This document shows, piece by piece, positions 9,031 through 17,090 of a DNA stretch of 45,917 nucleotides (position 1 is its first letter; every line of letters begins with the position of its first letter). Both the position numbers and the translations under genes were made by a program. The stretch is from Coriobacteriaceae bacterium (GTDB lineage Bacteria > Actinomycetota > Coriobacteriia > Coriobacteriales > UMGS124), in contig JAHZGC010000013.1 of NCBI GenBank assembly GCA_019421015.1, positions 1 through 45,917 on the forward strand. The letters are read 5' to 3'. Under the pieces are notes generated by a model that was not told the DNA's origin, ran no database searches, and saw only the letters and a list, made by a program, of their open reading frames with translations.

Positions 9031-9127
9031 GGGGGTGTTTCCTTTGGGGGTCGGTGCATGGGGATGCGTTGATCTTGAAGGACACCAGTATGGCGCGAGA
9101 TTGTCTCAAATCCAACAACGAGAGAGG

Positions 9128-9271
9128 CTATGCGCGGTTCAACTCGACACGCAGCTCGCACCCCAGACCTCGGGCGAGCTGCGCGAGGGTCTCGACGGTG
9201 GGGTTGGTGGCCGCCCGCTCGATACGGCTGATGGTGGGCTGGGGGATGCCCGTGCGCTGAGGTTGATGCAA
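9128..9271 (-). pseudogene. XRE/HigA-type helix-turn-helix remnant
   Basis: On the minus strand a reading frame of about 47 codons ends at TAG (9128-9130) and encodes a recognisable half of a Cro/CI-type HTH: RTGIPQPTISRIERAATNP, then TVETLAQLARGLGCELRVEL. This is the recognition-helix half typical of HigA-like antitoxins. The front half of the domain is missing and upstream sequence runs into the thrH 3' end in another frame. No convincing start or ribosome site is present (a TTG at 9271 would be needed). I read it as the 3' scar of a lost regulator or antitoxin gene. Confidence 0.6.
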
Positions 9272-9291
9272 CCTTGCGCCGTGGGGCTTCT

Positions 9292-9891
9292 TTACGGCGC
9301 GGCCTTGATGGCGGCGAGCAGGTCGTTATACTCCTCGAAGGCGGGCAGGTCAGGGTTGTCTTCGATGATCGCCGGCGTGCTGCGGAAGAGGAAGCCGGCC
9401 TTGCTGGCGCGGATCATGGCGAGGTCGTTGAAGCTGTCGCCCGAGGCGATGGTCTCGAAGCCGATGGACTGCAGGCCGCGCACGGTGGTGAGCTTGGACG
9501 CGGGGCAGCGCATGCGGAACCCGGTGATCGCTCCGTCGGCGGCGACCTCGAGCTCGTTGCAGAAGATCGTGGGCCAGCCGAGCTTCTCCATAAGGGGCTG
9601 GGCAAATTGAGTGAAGGTATCGCTCACGATGATGACCTGGGTTTGGGCGCGCAGGGCGTCGAGGAACTCCTTGGCGCCCGGGAGGGGGTCGATGGTGGCG
9701 ATGACCTGCTGGATTTCTTTGAGTCCCAGCCCATGCTCGGCCAGGATGCCCAGGCGCCAAGCCATGAGCTTGTCGTAATCGGGCTCGTCGCGGGTGGTGC
9801 GCGAAAGCTCGGGAATCCCCGACGCCTCGGCAAACGCGATCCAGATCTCGGGCACCAGCACGCCTTCAAGGTCAAGGCAGACAACATTCAT
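9292..9891 (-). CDS. thrH: ThrH-type phosphoserine phosphatase / phosphoserine:homoserine phosphotransferase
   Basis: ThrH is a small HAD enzyme that removes phosphate from phosphoserine and can pass it to homoserine. The 199-residue product matches ThrH closely at its start (CLDLEGVLVPEIWIAFAE) with nucleophile D7 and E9 (DLE instead of the usual DxD). It also has SDTFTQFAQPLMEKLG (motif II) and ASGDSFNDLAMI (motif IV). The ATG at 9891 has AGGAG five bases upstream; an in-frame extension to 9936 lacks a site. It follows serC and serA on the same strand, so it most likely supplies the last step of serine synthesis here. Confidence 0.9.
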   Translation of the reverse strand: MNVVCLDLEGVLVPEIWIAFAEASGIPELSRTTRDEPDYDKLMAWRLGILAEHGLGLKEIQQVIATIDPLPGAKEFLDALRAQTQVIIVSDTFTQFAQPLMEKLGWPTIFCNELEVAADGAITGFRMRCPASKLTTVRGLQSIGFETIASGDSFNDLAMIRASKAGFLFRSTPAIIEDNPDLPAFEEYNDLLAAIKAAP

Positions 9892-9973
9892 AGGGACTCC
9901 TATAGGTAGTGGAGCGGAGTGGATACAGGGACGCAAAGCCCTTGCCGGGCTGGAGGAGCCGAGCGCAGCCCAG

Positions 9974-10053
9974 GCGAGAAACCCCGGGCGCAGTCCCGCA
10001 GTGCTCAGCCGCGCCGAGCGGTACGAGGACTGTCGAGCACCGGGGCTTCTCGC
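9974..10053 (-). other. Long structured hairpin between serA and thrH
   Basis: Fourteen-base arms (GCGAGAAGCCCCGG and CCGGGGTTTCTCGC in the minus-strand transcript) pair fully, using one G-U that would be an A-C mismatch on the plus strand. A second inner pair is CAGTCC/GGACTG. The structure fills much of the 178-bp gap between serA and thrH. It could act as a processing or stability element, an attenuator, or a dispersed repeat. No U tract follows it. Confidence 0.6.
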
Positions 10054-10069
10054 CGGGGCCCGGGGCAGC

Positions 10070-11233
10070 CTACTTCACCACCCTCACCCGCCACATGCCC
10101 TCGATGGCCTCCAACGCCGCCACGGTCTCGGGGGCCACGGGCTCGTTGACGTCGAAGAGCGTGTAGGCGTGTCCCCCTTGGCTCTCGTTGGCCATGCGGG
10201 TGATGTTGGCGCCCTGGGCGGCCAGCACGGCGGTGATCTGGCCGATCATGTTCGGCACGTTGGCGTGCAGGGCGGCCACGCGGCCCCCGTCGCGGCAGAC
10301 GCCCATGTGGACCTCGGGGTAGTTGACCGAGTTGGTGATGTTGCCGTTCTCCAGGTAGTCCCGCAGCTGCTCGACGGCCATGGCCGCGCAGTTCTCCTCG
10401 GCCTCCGCCGTGCCGGCGCCGGCGTGGGGCGTCACGATCGTGTTGGGCATCCTGAGCACGCCGGGGGTGGCGAAGTCGGTCAGGAACATGCGGACCTTGC
10501 CGCTGCGCAGGGCGGCGTCCACGGCGGCCTCGTCGACCAGGGTCTCGCGGGAGTAGTTGAACAGCGTCACGCCGTCTTTCATGCACGCGATTTGCTCGGC
10601 GCCGATGAGCCCCCAGGTGTCGGGCTCGCTGGGCACGTGCACGGTCACGTAGTCGCAGCGGGAGCACAGGTCGTTGAGGTCGTCGAGGCGGATGACGTCG
10701 CGGCTGAGCTGCCAGGCGTCCTTGACGGCGATGTAGGGGTCGTATCCGTAGACCGTCATGCCGAGGTCCACCAGGGCGTTGGCCACCTTGCTGCCCACGT
10801 TGCCCAGGCCGATGACGCCCACCGTCTTGCCCTTGATCTCCCAGCCCACGAAGGCCTTCTTGGCGGCCTCGGCGTGCACGTAGGCGTCGGGGTCCTCCTC
10901 GTGGTCGCGGCACCACTTGATGCCGCCCAGCACGTCGCGGCTGGCCAGCAGGAACAGGCAGACCATGAGCTCCTTCACGGCGTTGCTGTTGGCGCCCGGC
11001 GTGTTGAAGACCACCACGCCCTGGCGGGCGAAGCGGTCGATGGGGATGTTGTTGAAGCCGGCGCCGGCCCGGGCCACGGCGGCGACGCCGCGGGGCAGCT
11101 CCATCTCGTGCATGGAGGAGCTGCGGATGATGATCCCCTCGGCGTCGTTTATGTCCTCGACGATGACGTAGTCCTCGCCCAGGTCGAGCTTGCCGCTCTT
11201 GGTGATGTGGTCGATGGTCTTGATCTTGCGCAT
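10070..11233 (-). CDS. serA: D-3-phosphoglycerate dehydrogenase, ACT-domain type
   Basis: SerA oxidises 3-phosphoglycerate with NAD+, the first committed step of serine synthesis. The 387 residues contain a split substrate domain (1-95 and about 280-300), a Rossmann NAD domain (GVIGLGNVGSKVANAL), a catalytic-site Arg in NYSRETLVDEAAV and a His in TPHAGAGTAEAE. A C-terminal ACT domain (from about residue 315, HANVPNMIGQITAVLAAQGANI) is where serine feedback normally acts. The ATG has AAAGGAGAG upstream. It lies between serC and thrH on the same strand, separated by 205 and 178 bp; both gaps contain inverted repeats. Confidence 0.95.
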   Translation of the reverse strand: MRKIKTIDHITKSGKLDLGEDYVIVEDINDAEGIIIRSSSMHEMELPRGVAAVARAGAGFNNIPIDRFARQGVVVFNTPGANSNAVKELMVCLFLLASRDVLGGIKWCRDHEEDPDAYVHAEAAKKAFVGWEIKGKTVGVIGLGNVGSKVANALVDLGMTVYGYDPYIAVKDAWQLSRDVIRLDDLNDLCSRCDYVTVHVPSEPDTWGLIGAEQIACMKDGVTLFNYSRETLVDEAAVDAALRSGKVRMFLTDFATPGVLRMPNTIVTPHAGAGTAEAEENCAAMAVEQLRDYLENGNITNSVNYPEVHMGVCRDGGRVAALHANVPNMIGQITAVLAAQGANITRMANESQGGHAYTLFDVNEPVAPETVAALEAIEGMWRVRVVK

Positions 11234-11259
11234 GGCGGGTCTCTCCTTTGTCGGGTTGC

Positions 11260-11304
11260 AGCGGCTATGGTAGTTGAGAAACCCGGCGCTGACAGCTAGC
11301 CGCT
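11260..11304 (-). other. Inverted repeat in the serA leader
   Basis: AGCGGCTA (11260-11267) and TAGCCGCT (11297-11304) form a perfect 8-bp inverted repeat with a 29-base loop, about 26 bases upstream of the serA start codon. It could shape the ribosome-binding region of serA after the polyserine end of serC. Confidence 0.4.
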
Positions 11305-11438
11305 ACGCATTGGTCGCCGCGGGCCGGGGATGGAGGCGCCGGCGGCGGTATGCGGAAGGGGAGACGATCTGGGCTGGTGGGTGTTTGCGTGGTACGGGTG
11401 CCCGAGGGTTCGCCTGCGGCCATCCGCGACCGCGCCGG

Positions 11439-12584
11439 CTAGATAGACTGCGAGCTCGAACAGCTCGACGAGGAGCCGCTAGACGAGTATGAGCCGCTGC
11501 CGGGGCGGTTGTTCTTCTCGAAGTCGCGCATAAAGGCCACCAGGGCCTCAACCGACTCGTAGGGGACCGCGTTGTAGATGCTGGCGCGCAGGCCGCCTAC
11601 GCTGCGGTGGCCCTTGAGGCCCACGAACCCGGCCTCGGTGGAGGCGGCCACGAAGGCCGCGTCGAGCTCGGGGTCCCCGGTGGAGAAGGTCACGTTCATG
11701 ATCGAGCGGCAGTCGGGGCGGGCGATGCCGCGGTAAAGGTCGCTCTGGTCGATGCAGTCGTAGAGCAGTGCGGCCTTCTCGCCGTTGCGCTCGCCCATGG
11801 CTGCGAGGCCACCCTGTTCCTCGATCCACTGGAACACGAGGCCGCAGATGTAGATGGGCCAGCAGGGAGGGGTGTTATAGAGCGACTTGGATTCGACCAT
11901 GGTCTGATAGCTCATGATCGTGGGGGTGGCGTCAAAGGCCGGCTCGGAGACGAGCCTGTCGTGGGCGATGACGATGGTGACGCCGGCGGGGCCCACGTTC
12001 TTCTGTGCGCCGGCCCAGATGAGGCCGTAGCGGCTGACGTCGGTGGGCTCGGCCAGGAAGCACGAGGACATGTCGGCCACGAGGGGCTTGCCCTGGGTGT
12101 CGGGCAGCTGGGGCCACGCGATGCCGCCGATGGTCTCGTTCTGGCAGATGTAGAGGTAGCTGGCGTCTTCTGAGACCCTGACGGCCTGCTGGTCGGGGAT
12201 GGCCGTGAAGCCGGTGTCCTCGCCGCTGGCGGCCACGCGGGCCTCTCCGTATTTCTGGGCTTCTTTGTAGGCCTTCTTGCTCCAGGTGCCGGTGAGCACG
12301 TAGTCGGCGCTGCCGGTGACCATGAGGTTCATGGGGACTGCGGCGAACTGCCCGGTACCGCCCCCCTGCATAAAGAAGACGTGGTAGTTGGAGGGGATGG
12401 CCAACAGGTCGCGCAGGCGGTTCTCGGCGTCGTCGATGATCTGCTGGAACGCCTTGCTGCGGTGGCTCATCTCCATGACCGAGATACCGGTGCCGTTGTA
12501 GTCAAGCATCTCGGCGGCAGCGCGCTCGAGCACGGGCTGCGGCAATGCCGCGGGGCCTGCGTTGAAGTTGAACGCGCGATGCAT
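11439..12584 (-). CDS. serC: Phosphoserine aminotransferase with serine-rich C-terminal tail
   Basis: SerC is the PLP-dependent aminotransferase converting 3-phosphohydroxypyruvate and glutamate to phosphoserine. The 381-residue protein has the typical start FNFNAGPAALPQPVLERA, a substrate/PLP region MQGGGTGQFAAVP, an Asp in VADMSS and the PLP lysine in GAQKNVGPAG. The end GLKGHRSVGGLRASIYNAVP is also family-typical. The enzyme should finish at about residue 361 (VAFMRDFEKNN); after this comes an extra tail in which 13 of 20 residues are Ser, encoded by five of the six Ser codons. GGAGGAGG precedes the ATG. It is the first gene of the serine run; the tail makes a serine-level sensing role possible (inference). 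Confidence 0.93.
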   Translation of the reverse strand: MHRAFNFNAGPAALPQPVLERAAAEMLDYNGTGISVMEMSHRSKAFQQIIDDAENRLRDLLAIPSNYHVFFMQGGGTGQFAAVPMNLMVTGSADYVLTGTWSKKAYKEAQKYGEARVAASGEDTGFTAIPDQQAVRVSEDASYLYICQNETIGGIAWPQLPDTQGKPLVADMSSCFLAEPTDVSRYGLIWAGAQKNVGPAGVTIVIAHDRLVSEPAFDATPTIMSYQTMVESKSLYNTPPCWPIYICGLVFQWIEEQGGLAAMGERNGEKAALLYDCIDQSDLYRGIARPDCRSIMNVTFSTGDPELDAAFVAASTEAGFVGLKGHRSVGGLRASIYNAVPYESVEALVAFMRDFEKNNRPGSGSYSSSGSSSSCSSSQSI

Positions 12585-12750
12585 GGAAGCCTCCTCCGTA
12601 AGGGTGCTGGTGGGCAGCGGGTCGATGCTTGGGGCATCGTGTACCCGGCACTGTACCAGAGTGGAGCGGCTTTGGGGCGCAGAGGGCGCATTTTACCGTT
12701 TGGACACGGATGAAGGACGTAAAGATCACGTTAGCGGGGGCGGTCATTTT

Positions 12751-12784
12751 GAAAAACCGCCCAGTGCGCGTGACACTGGGCGGT
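12751..12784 (-). terminator. Terminator of the luxR1-crcB transcript
   Basis: The minus-strand transcript has a perfect 11-bp stem (ACCGCCCAGTG / CACTGGGCGGT, 7-base loop) followed by five U. It separates the luxR1-crcB transcript from the serC leader. The wider gap 12585-12920 otherwise holds only the serC ribosome site and the stem listed next. Confidence 0.85.
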
Positions 12785-12807
12785 CTGTTGGTCAAGCGGG
12801 AGGGTCG

Positions 12808-12851
12808 GGCATGGGCCCCGTGCATATCCAGTGTGGATGGATATCCATGCC
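12808..12851. other. Nested stem in the crcB 3' region
   Basis: GGCATGG (12808-12814) pairs with CCATGCC (12845-12851), and ATATCC (12824-12829) pairs with GGATAT (12839-12844), leaving a 9-base bulge and a 9-base loop. It lies between the crcB stop and its terminator. Function unknown. Confidence 0.4.
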
Positions 12852-12920
12852 AAAGACGAGCTGCTCCAAAAGCTGGGAGAAGCCCGGTAGACATGCCTTT
12901 GCGAGGATATGCTGGTGCCC

Positions 12921-13289
12921 CTACCCCACCAGCGCCTCGGCGCCAAAGACGGCGGCCACGCTCAGCACCACGCTGGCCACCACGTAGGCCAAGGCCGCCG
13001 GCCATGCGCCGGACTGCAGGAGGTCGGAGGTCTCGAGCGCGAAGGTCGAGAAGGTGGTGAATCCGCCGCAGACGCCCACCTTGAGCATGAGCACGAGCTG
13101 GGGGCTCGCATCGACGTGACGCGTGGCGAGGGCGCAGATAAGACCCAACACAAAGGCGCCGAGGACGTTGATGGCTAGCGTCTTGACCGGGAACCCGGCT
13201 CCGTAGGGCAGCAGCGTCACGAGGTAGCGCAGCACGCTGCCCACAAAGCCGCCGAGGCCCACGCACAGGCAGTTGAGGAGCACGGTCAT
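12921..13289 (-). CDS. crcB: Fluoride channel CrcB/FluC
   Basis: FluC is a small four-helix membrane channel that forms a dual-topology dimer and exports fluoride. The 122 residues show the family signatures GGFVGSVLRYL near the N-terminus, an INVLGAFVLG helix, and VCGGFTTFSTFALE, which carries the Phe-box and Na+-site region. The start lies only 3 bp behind the stop of the LuxR regulator, so the two are co-transcribed. Only one crcB copy is present, consistent with a homodimer. No fluoride riboswitch can precede it, because there is no leader between the genes. Confidence 0.9.
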   Translation of the reverse strand: MTVLLNCLCVGLGGFVGSVLRYLVTLLPYGAGFPVKTLAINVLGAFVLGLICALATRHVDASPQLVLMLKVGVCGGFTTFSTFALETSDLLQSGAWPAALAYVVASVVLSVAAVFGAEALVG

Positions 13290-13292
13290 TCT

Positions 13293-14747
13293 CTACGCCC
13301 TCTCTTCTCTCTCGAACAGGTTCATGAGGTCCTGCTTGGTGCCTACGCCGCACTTGGCGTAGAGGTTCTTGATGTGGGTCCAGGCGGTGTTTTCGGTGAT
13401 GCCGAGTTCCTGCGCGGCGAACTTGACCGAGCGCCCGCGCACGAGCAGCGCGCAGATCTGGGCCTCGCGCGGCGTGAGGCCGTGGGTGCCGGCAAAGTCG
13501 GCCGTGGAGGCGGCGTAATAGCCCTCGACCTGCTCGCCGGTGGCGGTGGGTGCTGGCACAGTGGCATTGGCCTGGGGTGCGGACTCGTTGCGGTGGCCGT
13601 GGGCCTTCTGCACAAAGAGCAGCGCCAGGCCCACCGGGTAGATGGCCACAAAGGCAAGCAGGGTCAGAAGCGGTACGCCCTGGCTACTCCACAGGGCGTT
13701 TAGGGCCACCCCGATCGAGAGGCCCAGCAACAGCGTGAGGTTCGAGACCCCCACGAACACGCCGGCGTTCAGGTAGGGATTGTAACCGTGGTCGCGCAAA
13801 AAGGTGACCAGGTAGATTGAGAAGGCCAGGGCGAGCATGTCGTAGCACACGACCATGGTGCTGCCCGAGAGCGGTCCCAGCTGATCGGCCATGAGGGCCA
13901 TGACCGAGAACACTGCGAGCATGACGGGCATGCAGCCCTTGAAGACCGCCGTGGGATCGGGCGTCTTGCGCAGCGCGGCGAACAGGAGAGCCAGCAGCCC
14001 TACGGCCACGAGCATGCACAGGCTCATGTTGACGCCGGTCATTGCAGCCGAGAAGTCCGAGTTGAAGACCGCCGTGTTGGTGACACCGACCACGAACTCG
14101 CAGACCAGCAGGCATAGCCACGAGGCGTAGAACGCCCAGCCCTGGTCGGAGCGTAGGCGGATAAGCCCCGGGGTGCGTGGCGCTTGGGGCGCGTTGTCGT
14201 CCGTCGGCGAGAGCAACGCGCGACAGCAGCCAAGCGATGCGAGCAGTAGAAGGATTGTGAGCGTCAGGGATGCCCGTTCGGAGGTGACGGCCCGCATAGC
14301 CAGACCCCCAAGCGAGCTCAGGGCAAAGGTAGCCATGTAGAGCACGGGCAGGTCGCGGGTGGTCCGGTACACAAAGAGCGCTATCCAGACTAGCGAGATG
14401 CCGCTCGTGCAGACGCCGCGCAGCGAGCCTAGTAGCAGCGACGCCGTCGTCGATCCCAGACCCTCGGCCAGGGGGGCGCCACAAAAGGGGAGCAGGCAAA
14501 AAAGCGCGTAGACGCCTGTGAGGGCCGCGAACGGAACGCGGGGCAAACGGGTGCGCGAGGCCGCCGCAATGGCGAAGGCCGCAAACGCCCCCAGGATGCA
14601 GCCGCTCATCATGAAGGGGAGGGCGGTCACGAAGCCCAGGTTGGTGGAGACCGTGCCCATGGCGGTGAGGTAGCCCGACGAGCTGACAGCCTGATAGCAG
14701 CCGTAGCCGCCGGCGAGGAGAACGCCGGTGCGCACGCGTTGGTTCAT
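13293..14747 (-). CDS. LuxR-type regulator 1 with MFS-like membrane domain
   Basis: This 484-residue regulator has about twelve hydrophobic segments in residues 5-400 and a cytoplasmic LuxR-family HTH at the C-terminus (HGLTPREAQICALLVRGR, ENTAWTHIKNLYAKCGV). Such membrane-embedded LuxR proteins are common in Coriobacteriia beside respiratory reductase genes and presumably sense a small molecule through the membrane part. The ATG at 14747 has GGAGGAG six bases upstream; the in-frame extension to 14810 has none. It is divergent from the FMN/FAD reductase at 15088 and co-transcribed with crcB. Its ligand is unknown; the reductase substrate is the natural guess. Confidence 0.88.
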   Translation of the reverse strand: MNQRVRTGVLLAGGYGCYQAVSSSGYLTAMGTVSTNLGFVTALPFMMSGCILGAFAAFAIAAASRTRLPRVPFAALTGVYALFCLLPFCGAPLAEGLGSTTASLLLGSLRGVCTSGISLVWIALFVYRTTRDLPVLYMATFALSSLGGLAMRAVTSERASLTLTILLLLASLGCCRALLSPTDDNAPQAPRTPGLIRLRSDQGWAFYASWLCLLVCEFVVGVTNTAVFNSDFSAAMTGVNMSLCMLVAVGLLALLFAALRKTPDPTAVFKGCMPVMLAVFSVMALMADQLGPLSGSTMVVCYDMLALAFSIYLVTFLRDHGYNPYLNAGVFVGVSNLTLLLGLSIGVALNALWSSQGVPLLTLLAFVAIYPVGLALLFVQKAHGHRNESAPQANATVPAPTATGEQVEGYYAASTADFAGTHGLTPREAQICALLVRGRSVKFAAQELGITENTAWTHIKNLYAKCGVGTKQDLMNLFEREERA

Positions 14748-15087
14748 GGGCTTCTCCTCCAAGGGGGTTGCGGGCGGCCGGATGGGTGCTGTTGGGACTG
14801 GGGGTTCCATTGTACTGATTGGCCCCGTCTTTGGAATCGAAGAAGGAAGAAAAGGTTTTATGGCTTTTTACCTGGTACTTTAAGAGCATTTCACAGACTT
14901 TGGGTGAAGCGTTGACGCATGGTCGACGGCCGTTGTAACGGGGAATCGGTGAAGCCGTGCCGCTCTGAAGTCCCTAAGGTGGGGGCCGGCAGCGAGACGC
15001 AAAAGGGCTCGCGGCACCACTGTGGGCGATTCGTGCCAGACGCAAGGGGACTGGCGCTGCGCCCCCCTATCGAGAAAGGGATGCTTC
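14748..15087. promoter_or_regulatory. Divergent control region, LuxR 1 / reductase 1, with TACCTGGTA palindrome
   Basis: This 340-bp gap contains no gene. It holds the perfect odd-centred palindrome TACC-T-GGTA at 14869-14877, flanked by T-rich sequence. A near-identical site (TACC-A-GGTA) is in the 37.9-kb divergent region. It is a candidate operator for the neighbouring LuxR regulator. Confidence 0.45.
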
Positions 15088-16965
15088 ATGGAAATCTCCC
15101 GCCGCACGTTTGTTCAGTCCGCCGGCGCGGTGGCTGCAGTCGCCGCCGTGTCCGCGCCCATGGCTGCCGATGCCGGCGAGGCCGTTGCGCCCGCCACGGC
15201 CGTTGTGCCCAAGAATCCCGACGAGACCGCCTATGCGGCGGCCACCGAGCCCACCGACGGCAAGTATGTGGCCCGCGTGATGGGTCACGAGGACTACCTG
15301 TATGTGGAGACCACCATTGCAGGGGGTGCCATCGCGGGCTGCCGCGTGATTCGCAACGACGAGACCCGCGGTATCGGCACCCAAGCTTGCGACAGGTTCC
15401 CGGCCAAGATCGTGGAGGCCCAGAGCACCAAGGTCGACGCCCTGACCGGCGCCACCATGACCTGCGTGGCCATCGCCAACGGCGTGAAAGAATGTCTGGA
15501 GCGCGCCGGGTTGGACCCACAGGCCTTCAACGGGGACGTACCTGCCCCGTCGGGTGGAGAGCCCCACGCCGAGGAGGTCGACGTGGTGGTCATGGGTGCC
15601 GGCACCGCCGGTCTTGTGGCGGCCACGCGCCTGCTCGAGAAGGGTTATGACGTATTGGTGTTTGAGAAGAACTCGATCCCCGGCGGCTCGATGCCCACCA
15701 CCTATTCTGGACTGGCGGCCGCAGGGTCGGCATTGCAGACCAACTGGGCCCTGGGCACCTGCGACGACAACCCCTCGTACAACCTCGACGTCATGATGGG
15801 CTTCCTTAAGGAGCGTTTTGGCGTAGAGGGTGAGATGCCCTTTGATCAGACCCTCTACGAGACCTCGGGCAAGACCGTGGACTGGCTGCACTCCATCGGC
15901 GTGGGCTTTCACACCATGGGTGCCGGCGCGGCCTACGGCGTCACGCCCTATCTGGCCCCGGGCTGCTATATGGGTGGCTGCGGGCAGGCCATGGAGAGCC
16001 TGGTCGACCGCATTGGCAAGCTGGGCGGCACCATTGTGTACGACACGCCGGTGACCGAGCTCGTACAGGGTGACGACGGCCGCGTGTGCGGCCTGCATGC
16101 CGAAGGTGGCGACGGCTCGACTTGGGACGTAGCAGCCAAGGCGGTGTGCCTGGCAAGCGGTGGCTTTGGTGCCAACCGCGAGATGGTGGCCCAGTACTAT
16201 CCCGCCTACGCCGACTGCGTGTGGAACTGCATGCCCGGCTCCACGGGCGACGGCATCGTGCTCGGCCAGAGCGCGGGTGCCGGCATCGAGTGCATGGGGC
16301 GCGACCTGGGGTCGTTCCTCTCGACTACAGCGCAGGCCGGCTCGTTCTTCGAGATTGCCTTTATCTACCAGACCGCCCCGGGCATTATGGTGAACGGCCA
16401 GGGCAGGCAGTTCGGCAACATCATGAGCGACAACCACGGCACCATGAGCGCCGGGCTGCTGAACCCCGAGAACGGCGGCCGGTTCTTCCACGTGACCGAC
16501 GAGTCGGGTGCCATCGGTCTCATGAAGGCCCCGCTCTACGACTTCGAGACCTACCGTGCGTTGTTCAGCCGCGGCGACGCCGTGCATTACGCGAGCGTCG
16601 AGGAGGCCGCCGAGGCTTTGGAGCTGCCCGAGCTGGCCGCCACCATCGAGGCCCACAACCAGCTGGCCCTGGCTGGCGAGGCCGATGGGTTCGGCCGCAA
16701 GAACCTGCCCTACCTGGACACGCATGACGGCATCTGGATGGTGTCGTGCCTGCCCACGCCCTATCTCACTACGGGCGGCCTCATGATCGACACGGCCTGC
16801 CACGTGCTGCGCGAGGACGGCTCGACGATCGCCGGTCTGTACGCCGCCGGCGACGTGTGCGGCTCGATCGAAGAGAAGGACGGCAAACCCTACGGCATGG
16901 GCTTCGACGCCGCTATGAACTTTGGCTACATCATGGGTGAGACGGTGGACGCCGAGATCGCGTAG
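15088..16965 (+). CDS. Tat-exported flavoprotein reductase 1 (FMN-bind + FAD_binding_2)
   Basis: This 625-residue extracytoplasmic flavoprotein starts with a Tat signal (SRRTFVQSAG, cleavage near residue 30). Residues about 50-130 form an FMN-binding domain with DALTGAT, the site where ApbE attaches FMN covalently. An FAD domain follows (VVMGAGTAGLVAATRLLE to GLYAAGDVCGS). The layout resembles soluble fumarate/urocanate reductases, but HHTMGG is replaced by LTTGG and the Arg-bearing GANRLGG by GKPYGMGFDAA, so it should not be called a fumarate reductase. ATG at 15088 has GAGAAAGGG upstream. A terminator follows. Likely role: reduction of an unidentified organic acceptor with electrons from the membrane. 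Confidence 0.85.
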   Translation: MEISRRTFVQSAGAVAAVAAVSAPMAADAGEAVAPATAVVPKNPDETAYAAATEPTDGKYVARVMGHEDYLYVETTIAGGAIAGCRVIRNDETRGIGTQACDRFPAKIVEAQSTKVDALTGATMTCVAIANGVKECLERAGLDPQAFNGDVPAPSGGEPHAEEVDVVVMGAGTAGLVAATRLLEKGYDVLVFEKNSIPGGSMPTTYSGLAAAGSALQTNWALGTCDDNPSYNLDVMMGFLKERFGVEGEMPFDQTLYETSGKTVDWLHSIGVGFHTMGAGAAYGVTPYLAPGCYMGGCGQAMESLVDRIGKLGGTIVYDTPVTELVQGDDGRVCGLHAEGGDGSTWDVAAKAVCLASGGFGANREMVAQYYPAYADCVWNCMPGSTGDGIVLGQSAGAGIECMGRDLGSFLSTTAQAGSFFEIAFIYQTAPGIMVNGQGRQFGNIMSDNHGTMSAGLLNPENGGRFFHVTDESGAIGLMKAPLYDFETYRALFSRGDAVHYASVEEAAEALELPELAATIEAHNQLALAGEADGFGRKNLPYLDTHDGIWMVSCLPTPYLTTGGLMIDTACHVLREDGSTIAGLYAAGDVCGSIEEKDGKPYGMGFDAAMNFGYIMGETVDAEIA

Positions 16966-16995
16966 GACGGCCGGCTGCTGGCTGGGTGACGCTGA

Positions 16996-17041
16996 CGCCG
17001 CGGGGGCGGGACGAGAAGGTCTTGCCCCCGCGGCGGTTTTT
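16996..17041 (+). terminator. Terminator of reductase 1
   Basis: A 16-pair stem (CGCCGCGGGGGCGGGA with TCTTGCCCCCGCGGCG, G-U pairs included) is followed by five T. Confidence 0.9.
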
Positions 17042-17090
17042 GAGAGAAGCGTTTGCGGGTAAGGCGGCAGGGTCTTTCTCCATGGCGTCC

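Noticed and set aside
9794..11299. Long plus-strand open frame antisense to thrH and serA (501 codons)
   Set aside because: It is a mirror of GC-rich codon use in real minus-strand genes, with His/Gly/Val/Ala-biased sequence and no domain or ribosome site. The same applies to 15067-17514 minus, 22870-24297 plus, 36009-37841 plus, 40634-41830 plus and 44498-45559 plus.
13290..13292. Fluoride riboswitch before crcB
   Set aside because: There are only 3 bp between the regulator stop and crcB start, so no leader exists.
15088..16965. Naming reductase 1 (and the other three) fumarate reductase
   Set aside because: The His and Arg motifs that define fumarate reduction in characterised enzymes are not recognisable.
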